Shown piece after piece: positions 1-7,306 of a stretch of 14,645 nt of DNA; position 1 is the stretch's first letter, and each line of letters begins with the position of its first letter. The DNA lies in NCBI GenBank assembly GCA_038258095.1, contig JBBSQE010000066.1, positions 1 to 14,645 on the forward strand, read 5' to 3'. Position numbers and translations under genes: made by a program. Source of the stretch: JBBSQE01 sp038258095. Lineage in GTDB: Bacteria > Actinomycetota > Thermoleophilia > Solirubrobacterales > 70-9. Under the pieces are notes generated by a model, which was not told the DNA's origin, made no database searches, and saw only the letters and a list, made by a program, of their open reading frames with translations.

Positions 1-869
1 CGATCATGCAGGTGCCGGCACGCCCTCCGGCCGCCGCCGCCATGGCGGGAGCGACGATCGACATGCTCTCCGGCGGGCGCTTCCTCTTCGGCTTCGGGCC
101 GTCGGGGCCCCAGGTGTCCGAGGGGTGGTACGGCGTCCCCTACTCGAAGCCCTGGGGCCGCACCAAGGAGTACGTGCAGGTCGTCCGCGAGATCATCGCC
201 CGCGAGGGCCCGGTCGATCACCAGGGCACCCACTACAACCTCCCGATCGAGGGCGGCGAGGGCAAGGCCCTGAAGCTCAACTTCCATCCGTTTCGCAACG
301 AGATCCCCGTCTTCCTCGGCGCGATCGGGCGGAAGTCGGTCGAGATCACGGCGGAGATCGCCGACGGGTGGATCCCGATTTTCTTCAGCGTTGATCGCTT
401 CGACGAGGTCTGGGGAGAGCACATCGCGGCGGGCTTGGAGAAGGGTGGCCGGCAGCGATCGGATCTCGAGGTCTCTCCGTCGATCCAGGTCGCGATCGAC
501 GGTGACACCGAGCAGGCGAAGAACGTCGTCCGCGGCGGCCTCCTCCTCTATCTGGGCGGGATGGGGAGCCGCAAGACGAACTTCTACGTGGACCTGGCCC
601 ACCGCTTCGGGTTCGGTGATGTCGCCGACGAGGTCCAGCGCCTCTTTCAGGACGGCGATCGCGGTGCTGCTTTCAACGCGATCACGGACGAACTGGTTGA
701 CGCCACCTCGCTGATCGGCACCGAGGCCGAGGTGGCCGAGCGCCTCGAGCGGTTCCGCGGAGCGGGGATCGACCGGATCATCGTCACTCCGGTCCATGTC
801 GAGAAGGCCGAGCGTCTGCACACGATCGAGCGGATGGCCGCTCTGGCAGGGGTCGGCGTCGCTGCGTAG
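1..869 (+). CDS. LLM class F420-dependent oxidoreductase, 5'-truncated by window edge
   Basis: C-terminal ~288 residues of a luciferase-like monooxygenase (LLM) family enzyme. Members usually use coenzyme F420 and have a TIM-barrel fold; the substrate cannot be told from sequence. The frame is open back to the first base, and the segment around AGATIDMLSGGRFLFGFG plus SGPQVSEGWYG is an internal family motif that normally lies about 60-80 residues in, so the ATG at 6 is not the real start. Later family landmarks are VPVFLGAIGRKSVE-like (here IPVFLGAIGRKSVE), IADGWIPIFF and the C-terminal LIGTEAEVAERLERFRGAGIDRIIVTP region. The gene ends 44 bases before pntAA and is probably a separate unit, because a promoter-like hexamer lies in the gap. 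The family is well supported; cofactor F420 is inferred from the subfamily. Confidence 0.88.
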   Translation, partial: IMQVPARPPAAAAMAGATIDMLSGGRFLFGFGPSGPQVSEGWYGVPYSKPWGRTKEYVQVVREIIAREGPVDHQGTHYNLPIEGGEGKALKLNFHPFRNEIPVFLGAIGRKSVEITAEIADGWIPIFFSVDRFDEVWGEHIAAGLEKGGRQRSDLEVSPSIQVAIDGDTEQAKNVVRGGLLLYLGGMGSRKTNFYVDLAHRFGFGDVADEVQRLFQDGDRGAAFNAITDELVDATSLIGTEAEVAERLERFRGAGIDRIIVTPVHVEKAERLHTIERMAALAGVGVAA

Positions 870-880
870 CCGGTTTGTCG

Positions 881-886
881 TAGGCT
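881..886 (+). promoter_or_regulatory. Candidate -10 element (TAGGCT) for the pnt operon
   Basis: TAGGCT fits the actinobacterial -10 pattern TANNNT and lies 27 bases before the pntAA start. No strong Shine-Dalgarno sequence is visible between it and the ATG. The same hexamer precedes the genes starting at 5982 (-) and 10039 (+). No clear -35 box is seen, so this is an inferred site. Confidence 0.35.
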
Positions 887-913
887 GCCTCGCGGCCACC
901 GGCCACCAGACTG

Positions 914-2059
914 ATGCGGATAGGGGTTCCGAAAGAGACGGTTGAGGGAGAGCGCCGAGTCGCGCTCGTCCCCGACGTGGTCAAATCGCTTCTTCGTAAC
1001 GAGAAGCTCGAGATCGCGGTCGAATCGGGCGCCGGCGTCGAGGCCGGCCACCCCGACTCCGAGTACTCCGACGCGGGAGCCAGTGTCGGCGAGACTGACG
1101 TCGCCTGGGGGGCTGACATCGTCCTCCGGGTCGCCGTGCCGAGCAGCTCCGACATCGGGAAGCTCGGCTCCGACCAGATCCTGATCGGCCACCTCGCTCC
1201 TCTCAGCTCGGAGGAGACGAACAGGGCTCTCGCCGAGAGCGGCGTCACCAGCTTCGCGATGGAGGCGATCCCGCGCATCACCCGTGCGCAGGCGATGGAT
1301 GCACTGTCCTCGCAGGCCGCTGCCGGCGGCTACGCGGCGATGCTGATCGCCGCCCGCACCTCCGGCCGGTTCTTCGGGATGATGACGACTGCCGCCGGCA
1401 CGGTCGCACCGGCCAAGGTCCTGGTCTTGGGCGCCGGAGTTGCCGGCCTGCAGGCGATCGCGACGGCCAAGCGCCTCGGCGCTGTCGTGACCGGGTTCGA
1501 CATCCGCCGCGCCGCCTGGGAGCAGATCGCGTCGCTCGGCGGCCGGCCGCTCGAGCTCGATTTCATTCCCGACGCCGAGGGTGAGGGCGGCTACGCTCGC
1601 CCCCTCAATGACGAGGAGAACGAGCAGGTTCGCGATGCCCTGGCCGAGAACGTCAAGCGCCAGGACATCGTCGTAACGACCGCCGCCATACCCGGCCGTC
1701 CGGCCCCGCTCTTGCTCACCGCGGAGGCCGTCCGCAACATGAGCCCGGGCTCGGTGATCGTCGACCTCGCCGCTGAGTCCGGCGGCAACTGCGAGCTGAC
1801 TGAGGCGGGGGAGACCGTCGTCGAGAACGGCGTCAAGGTCGTCGGCCCGCGCAACCTGCCTTCCGAGATGCCCGCACCCGCATCCCAGCTCTACGCCAAG
1901 AACCTCGAGAATCTGCTCGGCCTCCTGGTCGACGAGGAGTCGGGTGAGCTCACCCTCGACTTCGACGATGAGGTGATCGCCGGGGCATGCCTGACCCACG
2001 ACGGTGAGATTCGCAACGAGCGTGCTGCCGGAGCGAAGCCCAAGGAGGAGTCCGCCTGA
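914..2059 (+). CDS. pntAA: NAD(P) transhydrogenase subunit alpha part 1 (NAD(H)-binding domain I)
   Basis: 381-residue soluble NAD(H)-binding subunit of the proton-translocating Re/Si-specific transhydrogenase, which uses the proton gradient to drive hydride transfer from NADH to NADP+. It opens with MRIGVPKETVEGERRVALVP, the alanine dehydrogenase/PNT N-terminal signature. The RITRAQAMDALSSQA motif lies at 121-135, the Rossmann glycine motif GAGVAG at 173-178, the acidic end of strand 2 (GFDIR) near D196, and QDIVVTTAAIPGRPAP in the mobile-loop region. The length matches the separate PntAA of Rhodospirillum rubrum-type three-subunit enzymes. It overlaps pntAB by one base (TGATG). The ATG at 914 is the only start that gives the canonical N-terminus; its upstream SD is weak. 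Confidence 0.96.
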   Translation: MRIGVPKETVEGERRVALVPDVVKSLLRNEKLEIAVESGAGVEAGHPDSEYSDAGASVGETDVAWGADIVLRVAVPSSSDIGKLGSDQILIGHLAPLSSEETNRALAESGVTSFAMEAIPRITRAQAMDALSSQAAAGGYAAMLIAARTSGRFFGMMTTAAGTVAPAKVLVLGAGVAGLQAIATAKRLGAVVTGFDIRRAAWEQIASLGGRPLELDFIPDAEGEGGYARPLNDEENEQVRDALAENVKRQDIVVTTAAIPGRPAPLLLTAEAVRNMSPGSVIVDLAAESGGNCELTEAGETVVENGVKVVGPRNLPSEMPAPASQLYAKNLENLLGLLVDEESGELTLDFDDEVIAGACLTHDGEIRNERAAGAKPKEESA

Positions 2060-2403
2060 TGGACCTTGTCACCGAGCTGACGATTTTCGTCCTCGCCGCC
2101 TTCGTCGGGTTCGAGGTCATCTCGAAGGTCCCGACGACTCTGCACACGCCGCTGATGTCGCAGACGAACGCGATCCACGGCATCGTCATGCTCGGCGGGC
2201 TGATCGTCGTGGGCTATGCGGACGACACTCTGGAGTACGTCATCGGCACCATCGCGATCACCTTCGGCACGATCAACATCGTCGGCGGCTTCATGGTCAC
2301 CGACCGGATGCTCGGGATGTTCGCGCGGAAGCCAAAGCCGGCATCAACCGCCGCCTCCGAGCCGGAGATCGACACCGTCAAGCCGGACGAGGACCCGTCG
2401 TGA
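2059..2403 (+). CDS. pntAB: NAD(P) transhydrogenase subunit alpha part 2 (membrane domain)
   Basis: 114-residue membrane piece of the transhydrogenase alpha chain, forming part of proton-channel domain II with PntB. The family signature FVGFEVISKVPTTLHTPLMS is followed by a SQTNAIHGIV-type segment. Three hydrophobic helices are visible: about residues 5-22, 38-54 and 62-84. The C-terminal tail is charged (EPEIDTVKPDEDPS). The start ATG overlaps the pntAA stop by one base and has a strong SD (AAGGAGG, 2042-2048) ten bases upstream. The end overlaps pntB in GTGA. This is the split arrangement, with alpha in two chains, and not the fused E. coli PntA. Confidence 0.95.
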   Translation: MDLVTELTIFVLAAFVGFEVISKVPTTLHTPLMSQTNAIHGIVMLGGLIVVGYADDTLEYVIGTIAITFGTINIVGGFMVTDRMLGMFARKPKPASTAASEPEIDTVKPDEDPS

Positions 2404-3803
2404 CCGTCGCCGTCCTGGAGCCCGGCGGCTCCGTCGCCAACCTCCTCTACATCGTCGCCTTCTCGATGTTCATCATCGGGATCAGGCAGGGCACGCACCC
2501 GACTACCGCCAAGCGCGGCAACCTGATCGCCGCCGGAGGCATGGTCGTCGCCGTCGTCACCACGTTGCTGCTCGACGGCATCGGCAACTGGGGCCTGATC
2601 GCCGCCGGGCTCGTGATCGGCACGGCGGTCGGCTACATCGCCTCGGTCCGCGTCCAGATGACCCAGATGCCGCAGATGGTCGCCCTCTACAACGGCGTCG
2701 GCGGCGGTGCGGTCGCGCTGATCGCCTGGTCTGAGTTCCGCAACGGGGCGGGGGAGGAATCGCTCAGCATCTTCATCCCGGTCCTCTTCTCGATGGTGGT
2801 CGGGTCGATCTCGTTCTGGGGCTCCAACATCGCCTTCGCGAAGCTTCAGGACCTGATTCCGACGAGGCCGCTCTCGATTCCCGGCCAGCAGGCGATCAAC
2901 GCGCTTCTCGTCGTCGGCATTCTCGCGGCCTGCGTCGTGATGGCGGCATCCGGCGATCCCTCGCAGGCGACCTTCATCGCCGTCCTGATCGCCGCCGGCC
3001 TGCTCGGCAACCTGGTCGTGCTGCCGATCGGCGGCGCCGACATGCCGGTCGTCATCTCTCTCCTGAACGCCTTCACGGGCCTCTCTGCCGCGGCGGCGGG
3101 GATCGCGCTCGACAACACCGTCCTGATCGTCGCCGGAACGCTGGTCGGTTCCTCGGGAACGCTCCTGACGATGGAGATGGCCACGGCGATGAACCGCTCC
3201 GTGTCGAACGTGCTCTTCGCTGGATTCGGCGGAGCGGCGGCCGGGGGAGGCGGCGGTCCCGGCGAGGAGCGCCCGCATACCTCGATCGGCAGCCAGGATG
3301 CGGCGATCAAGCTCGCCTACGCCGACTCGGTCGTCTTCGTGCCCGGATACGGGCTCGCGGTCGCGCAGGCCCAGCACGCCGTCAAGGAGCTCGCGAACGA
3401 GCTGGAGAAGAAGGGCGTCACGGTCAACTACGCGATCCATCCCGTCGCCGGCCGCATGCCGGGGCACATGAACGTCCTGCTCGCCGAGGCCGACGTCCCC
3501 TACGAGCAGCTCAAGGAGATGGAGGAGATCAACCCGGAGATGCCGCGCACCGATGTTGCGGTCGTGATCGGGGCGAACGACGTCACCAACCCGGCCGCGA
3601 AAAACGACCCCGACAGCCCGATCGCCGGGATGCCGATCATCGAGGTCGACGAGGCCCATGAGGTGATCGTCATCAAACGCTCGCTGAGCCCCGGGTTCGC
3701 CGGCATCGACAACGACCTCTTCTACGAGCCGAACACCTCGATGCTCTTCGCCGACGCGAAGGCCGCGGCGACGGAGATCGCCGCCGAGGTCGGCAGCCTC
3801 TAG
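2400..3803 (+). CDS. pntB: NAD(P) transhydrogenase subunit beta
   Basis: 467-residue beta subunit: a membrane domain of about eight or nine helices (residues ~10-270) carrying part of the proton path, then the soluble NADP(H)-binding domain III. Domain III signatures are complete: VPGYGLAVAQAQHAVKEL, HPVAGRMPGHMNVLLAEADV, VVIGANDVTNPAAKNDPDSP and VIKRSLSPGFAGIDNDLFYE. A glycine-rich stretch (GFGGAAAGGGGGPGEERP) lies at the junction between the membrane part and domain III. The start is the GTG at 2400, sharing GTGA with the pntAB stop; this gives the expected N-terminus and length. The frame is open further upstream to 2004 but that part is antisense-free shadow of pntAA/pntAB. Its stop abuts the stop of the opposing gene with no gap. 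Confidence 0.95.
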   Translation: MTVAVLEPGGSVANLLYIVAFSMFIIGIRQGTHPTTAKRGNLIAAGGMVVAVVTTLLLDGIGNWGLIAAGLVIGTAVGYIASVRVQMTQMPQMVALYNGVGGGAVALIAWSEFRNGAGEESLSIFIPVLFSMVVGSISFWGSNIAFAKLQDLIPTRPLSIPGQQAINALLVVGILAACVVMAASGDPSQATFIAVLIAAGLLGNLVVLPIGGADMPVVISLLNAFTGLSAAAAGIALDNTVLIVAGTLVGSSGTLLTMEMATAMNRSVSNVLFAGFGGAAAGGGGGPGEERPHTSIGSQDAAIKLAYADSVVFVPGYGLAVAQAQHAVKELANELEKKGVTVNYAIHPVAGRMPGHMNVLLAEADVPYEQLKEMEEINPEMPRTDVAVVIGANDVTNPAAKNDPDSPIAGMPIIEVDEAHEVIVIKRSLSPGFAGIDNDLFYEPNTSMLFADAKAAATEIAAEVGSL

Positions 3804-3807
3804 CTAG
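3800..3807. repeat. Palindrome CTAGCTAG holding both convergent stop codons
   Basis: The 8-base palindrome CTAGCTAG contains the pntB stop (TAG, 3801-3803) and, on the other strand, the stop of the LapA-like gene (TAG, 3806-3804). The two genes therefore end back to back without a single intergenic base. No stem-loop terminator with a T-run is visible here. Confidence 0.7.
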
Positions 3808-4088
3808 TCGCCTTCTCTGCCCTTGCGGCGCTGTTCACGCCGGTGGCGGAGCATGACCGGACCCGTGTAGCCGATGACCGCTCCGAGCAGCCCGGCGATC
3901 AGCAGGGCAACGATCAGCGGGGCCTGCGTGTCGACGAAGAGGAAGTTCATCTTCACCTTCTGCGAGTTCTGCAGGGCGATGATCACGAGCAGGAGCACCG
4001 CGATACCGATGACCCACTGCTTGATGTTGCTCTTCTCGTGGCGAACGGTCACGCCGGGGTCCTCACGAGCGCGGGTGGGGTCGGCCAT
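3804..4088 (-). CDS. LapA (DUF1049) domain-containing small membrane protein
   Basis: 94-residue protein with a charged N-terminus (MADPTRAREDPGVTVRHEKS), two membrane helices (about 24-41, IKQWVIGIAVLLLVIIAL, and 57-76, APLIVALLIAGLLGAVIGY) and a very basic tail (RHRREQRRKGREGD). The sequence between the helices, QNSQKVKMNFLF, is the hallmark of the LapA/DUF1049 family (NSQ.V.v.fL), an inner-membrane lipopolysaccharide-assembly protein in E. coli. In an actinobacterium without LPS its role is unknown. The start at 4088 is chosen because residues upstream in the longer frame have no family similarity and a TACAGT -10-like element lies six bases before it. Confidence 0.85.
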   Translation of the reverse strand: MADPTRAREDPGVTVRHEKSNIKQWVIGIAVLLLVIIALQNSQKVKMNFLFVDTQAPLIVALLIAGLLGAVIGYTGPVMLRHRREQRRKGREGD

Positions 4089-4094
4089 GTGGCG

Positions 4095-4100
4095 ACTGTA
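4095..4100 (-). promoter_or_regulatory. Candidate extended -10 (TGT-TACAGT), leaderless start of LapA-like gene
   Basis: On the minus strand TGTTACAGT fits an extended -10 (TGN + TANNNT). Only six bases separate it from the ATG at 4088, so transcription would begin at or very near the start codon. No SD is present. Inferred. Confidence 0.35.
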
Positions 4101-4152
4101 ACAGCGGGCGCCGGACGGCTCGGTCGCAGCCGCCCGGGCAGGCGACTCTGAA

Positions 4153-4182
4153 TCGTCACGGTGGCGACGCGAAGTCGTCACG
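4153..4182 (+). repeat. Two direct copies of TCGTCACG, 22 bases apart
   Basis: TCGTCACG occurs at 4153-4160 and 4175-4182 in the 139-base divergent gap between the LapA-like gene and the prepilin-like gene. The start-to-start distance of 22 bases is about two helical turns, which is compatible with a paired regulator site but could be chance in this GC-rich DNA. Confidence 0.3.
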
Positions 4183-4227
4183 AGGCGGGACACATACACA
4201 GGCCTCTCTCCGGCTTGAGACGGGTGG

Positions 4228-5181
4228 ATGGATGCCAGACGAAGAGCACTCAGCGAAACCGGACAGGGCACCGTCGAATGGGTGGCGCTCATCGGCCTGG
4301 TCTCGCTCCTCTTCGTCGGGGTGGTGGCGACCGGGGTGCGGATCCCCGGCGTGGGATTGGCCCAGGCGATGGCCTCGAAGCTGGCGTGCGCGGCGTCCAT
4401 CTCCGCGGCCTGCATAGGTGACGGCAAGGGCGGCCTCACCACCGCCTACGGCAGCGAGATGGCGCGCCTGGTGCGCGGCCACGCTCCCACGCTCCTCTAC
4501 GAGAACGGGATGCACGCCCTGCCGGTTGACTACCGGCGCTGTCGGTCGACGACCTGCGGCGATGGGCCGGGGGAGGGCACGGTGCGGAGCTCTGACACCG
4601 GCGAGCCGGTGACGCTCTTCACCCACGTGGTGGACTGCCGGCCCGGCGAGGCCGACGATACGGAGGCGGGCGGCGGCGATTGCTCCGGGGACCGGGCGGG
4701 AAACCTCTACATCGAGTACTGGGAGTACTACGCCGACAGCTCGACCTTCCGGGGTGTCCCCTACGCCGAGAAGAAGGGCTACCACCTCGATGATTGGGAG
4801 GGTTCGACGGTGCGGATCAACCCCGATGGCTCAGTCGATCAGCGAGCGTCGTCCCACGGCGGCTACAACTACCGCCAGGGGCCCGCGAACTGGGGTTCGG
4901 ATGCCGGCTGGGGGTTTCTGAAGGGCGCGGCCGAGAAGGTCGGCTTCCGGCCTCACGGCGGCTGGGGCCCGGCCACGGGCGGCGTCTTCGTTTCCGGCGG
5001 CAGTCACGCGGGCAATATCCAGGCGAACCCCCTGGATGCGGGCAGCTACACGCCCCACGCAAAGATCCGCCTGGTGCCCCTGGAGTCGATCGCTACGGCC
5101 GGCGACTACACCCACTTCGCCATCACCCCGCCGTGGACCAAGGACGTGTGGACCGACCCGGAGGCCGAGGGGACCGGGTGA
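4228..5181 (+). CDS. Prepilin-anchored extracellular protein with Vps62/DUF946-like domain
   Basis: 317 residues. A short basic leader ends in ETGQGTVEWVALIGLVSLLF: cleavage after G12 would leave glutamate (E17) at +5, the type IVb (Flp/TadE-like) prepilin rule, with Trp where Flp pilins usually have Tyr. One hydrophobic helix follows (about 17-38), then a large outward-facing region with at least six cysteines between residues ~50 and 155. From about 160 it resembles the Vps62/DUF946 fold: NLYIEYWEYYADS, GYHLDDWEGSTVRI (family: HEGDWE.VTV), SSHGGYNY and FVSGGSHAG (family: GSHA). No Tad/Flp machinery is encoded nearby. The start ATG 4228 gives the correctly sized leader. The leader call is firm, the C-terminal domain call is by motif resemblance, and the function is unknown. 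Confidence 0.72.
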   Translation: MDARRRALSETGQGTVEWVALIGLVSLLFVGVVATGVRIPGVGLAQAMASKLACAASISAACIGDGKGGLTTAYGSEMARLVRGHAPTLLYENGMHALPVDYRRCRSTTCGDGPGEGTVRSSDTGEPVTLFTHVVDCRPGEADDTEAGGGDCSGDRAGNLYIEYWEYYADSSTFRGVPYAEKKGYHLDDWEGSTVRINPDGSVDQRASSHGGYNYRQGPANWGSDAGWGFLKGAAEKVGFRPHGGWGPATGGVFVSGGSHAGNIQANPLDAGSYTPHAKIRLVPLESIATAGDYTHFAITPPWTKDVWTDPEAEGTG

Positions 5182-5220
5182 TCGCTGCTGGTTCTGAGCG
5201 GTTCGGCCGAGGCGGGTGCC

Positions 5221-5982
5221 TCAGCGGGGCGGCATCCGCAGCGCGCCGTCGAGGCGGACCGTCTCGCCGTTCAGCATCTGGTTCTCGACCATGTGAACGG
5301 CCAGTTCGGCGTACTCCGAGGGCTTGCCGAGACGGCTCGGGAACGGGATCGCGGCACCGAGCGAGTCGCGGGCGTCCTGGGGAAGCATCGCCAGCATCGG
5401 CGTGTCGAAGGTCCCCGGGGCGATCGTGAGGACGCGGATGCCGCGGCTCGCGAGGTCTCGGGCGGCGGGGAGCGTGAGCCCGATAACGCCGGCCTTCGAG
5501 GACGCATAGGCGATCTGGCCGATCTGACCCTCGTAGCCGGCGATCGAGGCGGTGTTGATGCAGATGCCGCGCTCGCCGGTCTCGAGCGGCTCCAAAGTGT
5601 TCATCGCGGTCGAGGCGAGGCGCAGCACGTTGAACGTCCCGATCAGGTTCACGGTGATCACGTTCGTGAACAGGTCGAGAGGGTGGGGTCCCTGCTTGCC
5701 GGTGACTCGCTGGGCCCAGCCGATCCCCGCGCAGCAAACTGAGATCCGCAGGCCTCCATCAGCCTCGGCCGCCTGGTCGACGGCAGCCTGCACCGCCGCC
5801 TCGTCGGTGACGTTGGTCTCGACGAACGAGCCTCCGATCTCCTCCGCCAACGCCTCACCCTTCTCAGCGTTCAGGTCGGCGATCGTCACGGTCGCCCCGC
5901 GCTCGGAAAGGGCCCGCGAGGCCGCTTCGCCGAGCCCGGAAGCTCCGCCTGCCACTAGTGCACTGACTCCTTGGATATCCAT
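5221..5982 (-). CDS. SDR family dehydrogenase, type-2 3-hydroxyacyl-CoA dehydrogenase-like
   Basis: 253-residue classical short-chain dehydrogenase. The NAD-binding glycine motif is GGASGLGEA (12-20), the acidic residue that favours NAD(H) is in TIADLN (D36), the CAGI motif is at 84-87, N112 is in the fourth helix, and the catalytic set is S146, Y159 and K163 (YASSK). The ending PFPSRLGKPSEYAELAVHMV followed by MLNGETVRLDGALRMPPR is characteristic of the HSD17B10/type-2 3-hydroxyacyl-CoA dehydrogenase group, which oxidises 3-hydroxyacyl-CoAs in fatty-acid or branched amino-acid breakdown. The actual substrate here is unproven. It is monocistronic, divergent from egtB and convergent with the prepilin-like gene 39 bases away. 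A TAGGCT hexamer lies nine bases before the ATG. Confidence 0.9.
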   Translation of the reverse strand: MDIQGVSALVAGGASGLGEAASRALSERGATVTIADLNAEKGEALAEEIGGSFVETNVTDEAAVQAAVDQAAEADGGLRISVCCAGIGWAQRVTGKQGPHPLDLFTNVITVNLIGTFNVLRLASTAMNTLEPLETGERGICINTASIAGYEGQIGQIAYASSKAGVIGLTLPAARDLASRGIRVLTIAPGTFDTPMLAMLPQDARDSLGAAIPFPSRLGKPSEYAELAVHMVENQMLNGETVRLDGALRMPPR

Positions 5983-5991
5983 AGCGGCGGC

Positions 5992-5997
5992 AGCCTA
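5992..5997 (-). promoter_or_regulatory. Candidate -10 (TAGGCT) for the SDR gene at 5982
   Basis: Minus-strand TAGGCT is followed by nine bases and then the ATG at 5982, predicting a leader of only a few bases or none. There is no SD. It is identical to the hexamers at 881 and 10023. Confidence 0.4.
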
Positions 5998-6082
5998 TAG
6001 GCCGGACCTGCTTCGGGATGACGCGGCGGGGTATGGGCTTCGGCGGCGAGTCTCGTTCACGGAACCGCAAGGAAAGCCTGGG

Positions 6083-6088
6083 TAGGGT
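6083..6088 (+). promoter_or_regulatory. Candidate -10 (TAGGGT) before egtB
   Basis: TAGGGT fits TANNNT and lies three bases before the TTG start assigned to egtB. That is closer than at the other genes, so either the hexamer is not the promoter or the true egtB start lies a little downstream. The sequence cannot decide. Confidence 0.25.
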
Positions 6089-6091
6089 TGA

Positions 6092-7306
6092 TTGATCGCC
6101 ATCGGAGCGCAGCCGACATCGAAGCGGGCGATCGCCGACCGCTTGTCCGAGGCCCGTGAACGGACGATGGCGCTCGTGGCGCCGCTCGACACCGAGCAGC
6201 TCAACCGCGTCTACTCCCCGCTCCTCAGCCCCCTGGTCTGGGACCTCGGCCACATCGCCAACTACGAGGAGCTCTGGCTCGTCCGGACGATCGGCGGCAG
6301 GGAGCCCCTCCACGGCGACCTCGGAAAGCTCTACGACGCGATCGAGAACCCGCGTGAGTCCCGGGGCCGGCTTCCGATCCTTGGCCCCGAAGAGGTGACC
6401 CCCTACATGGAGGCCGTTCGCGAGCGCACGCTTGAGGTGCTCGACGAGATCGAGATCGACGAAACCGACGACCCGCTGCACCGCGACGGCTTCGTGTACG
6501 AGCTGCTGCTCGCCCACGAGCAACAGCACAACGAGACGATGCTGCAGCTCCTGCAGATGGTTGAGAGCTACGACCTCGAAGGCTTCGGCCCCGAGCCCGA
6601 GTTCGGTCCGGTGGAGGAAGGCCCGGAGATGGTCCGGGTGGCCGGCGGCACCCATGAGATAGGTGCGCCGGATCGCGGTTTCGCATACGACAACGAGCGC
6701 CCCCGCCACGAGGTCGAGCTTCCTCCGTTCCGGATCGACCGCACCCCGGTGACCAACGGCGCGTATCTCGAGTTCATCGAGGACACCGACGCCGATGCGC
6801 CCCTGTACTGGGAGCGCGACGGGGCCGGGGGTTGGTTGCGCAAGGCGATGGGCCGCACCGCCGAGATCGACCCCGCCGAGCCCGTCGTGCATGTCTCCTG
6901 GGACGAGGCCGACGCGTTCGCCCGCTGGGCCGGGATGCGCTTGCCGACCGAGGCCGAGTGGGAGGCGGCGTCGGCCGGCTCGTCCTCCGAACACGCGAAC
7001 CTCGATCACGTCGCGTTCCGGCCCGCCCCAGCCGGCGCCTACGTGGACGGAGCGGCCGAATGCGGCGCCTTACAGATGCTCGGCGATGTATGGGAGTGGA
7101 CCTCGTCGGACTTCACCGGCTACCCCGGGTTCGAGGCATTTCCGTATCGGGAGTACTCGGAGGCGTTCTTCGGGCCCGAGCACAAGGTCCTGAGGGGCGG
7201 CGCATGGGCGACCCGGCGCGACGTCATCCGCACGAGTTTCCGCAACTGGGACCTTCCGCAGCGCAAGCAGATCTTCGCGGGCTTTCGCTGCGTGACGGAG
7301 GGGTGA
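6092..7306 (+). CDS. egtB: Ergothioneine biosynthesis protein EgtB (iron-dependent sulfoxide synthase)
   Basis: 404-residue nonheme-iron enzyme that joins a thiol donor to trimethylhistidine (hercynine) with O2, the central step of ergothioneine synthesis. An N-terminal DinB-like domain (~15-165) carries the iron ligands: H54 in DLGHIANYEELWL and H142/H146 in HEQQHNE. A C-terminal formylglycine-generating-enzyme-like domain (~178-404) includes DRTPVTNGAYLEFI, HVSWDEADAFARWAGMRLP, GDVWEWTSSDF and RNWDLPQRKQIFAGFRC. D387 and R391 keep the spacing recalled for the gamma-glutamylcysteine-binding pair of mycobacterial EgtB. The TTG at 6092 is preferred over ATG 6168 because residues 18-28 match the usual RxRT-ALVAPL helix. 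It overlaps egtD by one base (TGATG). Confidence 0.93.
   Translation: MIAIGAQPTSKRAIADRLSEARERTMALVAPLDTEQLNRVYSPLLSPLVWDLGHIANYEELWLVRTIGGREPLHGDLGKLYDAIENPRESRGRLPILGPEEVTPYMEAVRERTLEVLDEIEIDETDDPLHRDGFVYELLLAHEQQHNETMLQLLQMVESYDLEGFGPEPEFGPVEEGPEMVRVAGGTHEIGAPDRGFAYDNERPRHEVELPPFRIDRTPVTNGAYLEFIEDTDADAPLYWERDGAGGWLRKAMGRTAEIDPAEPVVHVSWDEADAFARWAGMRLPTEAEWEAASAGSSSEHANLDHVAFRPAPAGAYVDGAAECGALQMLGDVWEWTSSDFTGYPGFEAFPYREYSEAFFGPEHKVLRGGAWATRRDVIRTSFRNWDLPQRKQIFAGFRCVTEG

Noticed and set aside
647..1999. Long minus-strand open frame (450 codons) opposite pntAA
   Set aside because: It is antisense to a clearly conserved gene, low-complexity and charged, with no domain; a typical shadow frame in GC-rich DNA.
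2004..2399. N-terminal extension of pntB by 132 codons
   Set aside because: It lies in another frame across pntAA/pntAB and reads as Arg-rich nonsense; the GTG at 2400 gives the family N-terminus.
2214..3659. Long minus-strand open frame (481 codons) opposite pntAB/pntB
   Set aside because: Antisense to well-conserved transhydrogenase genes; Asp/Arg/Gly/His-rich shadow translation without any motif.
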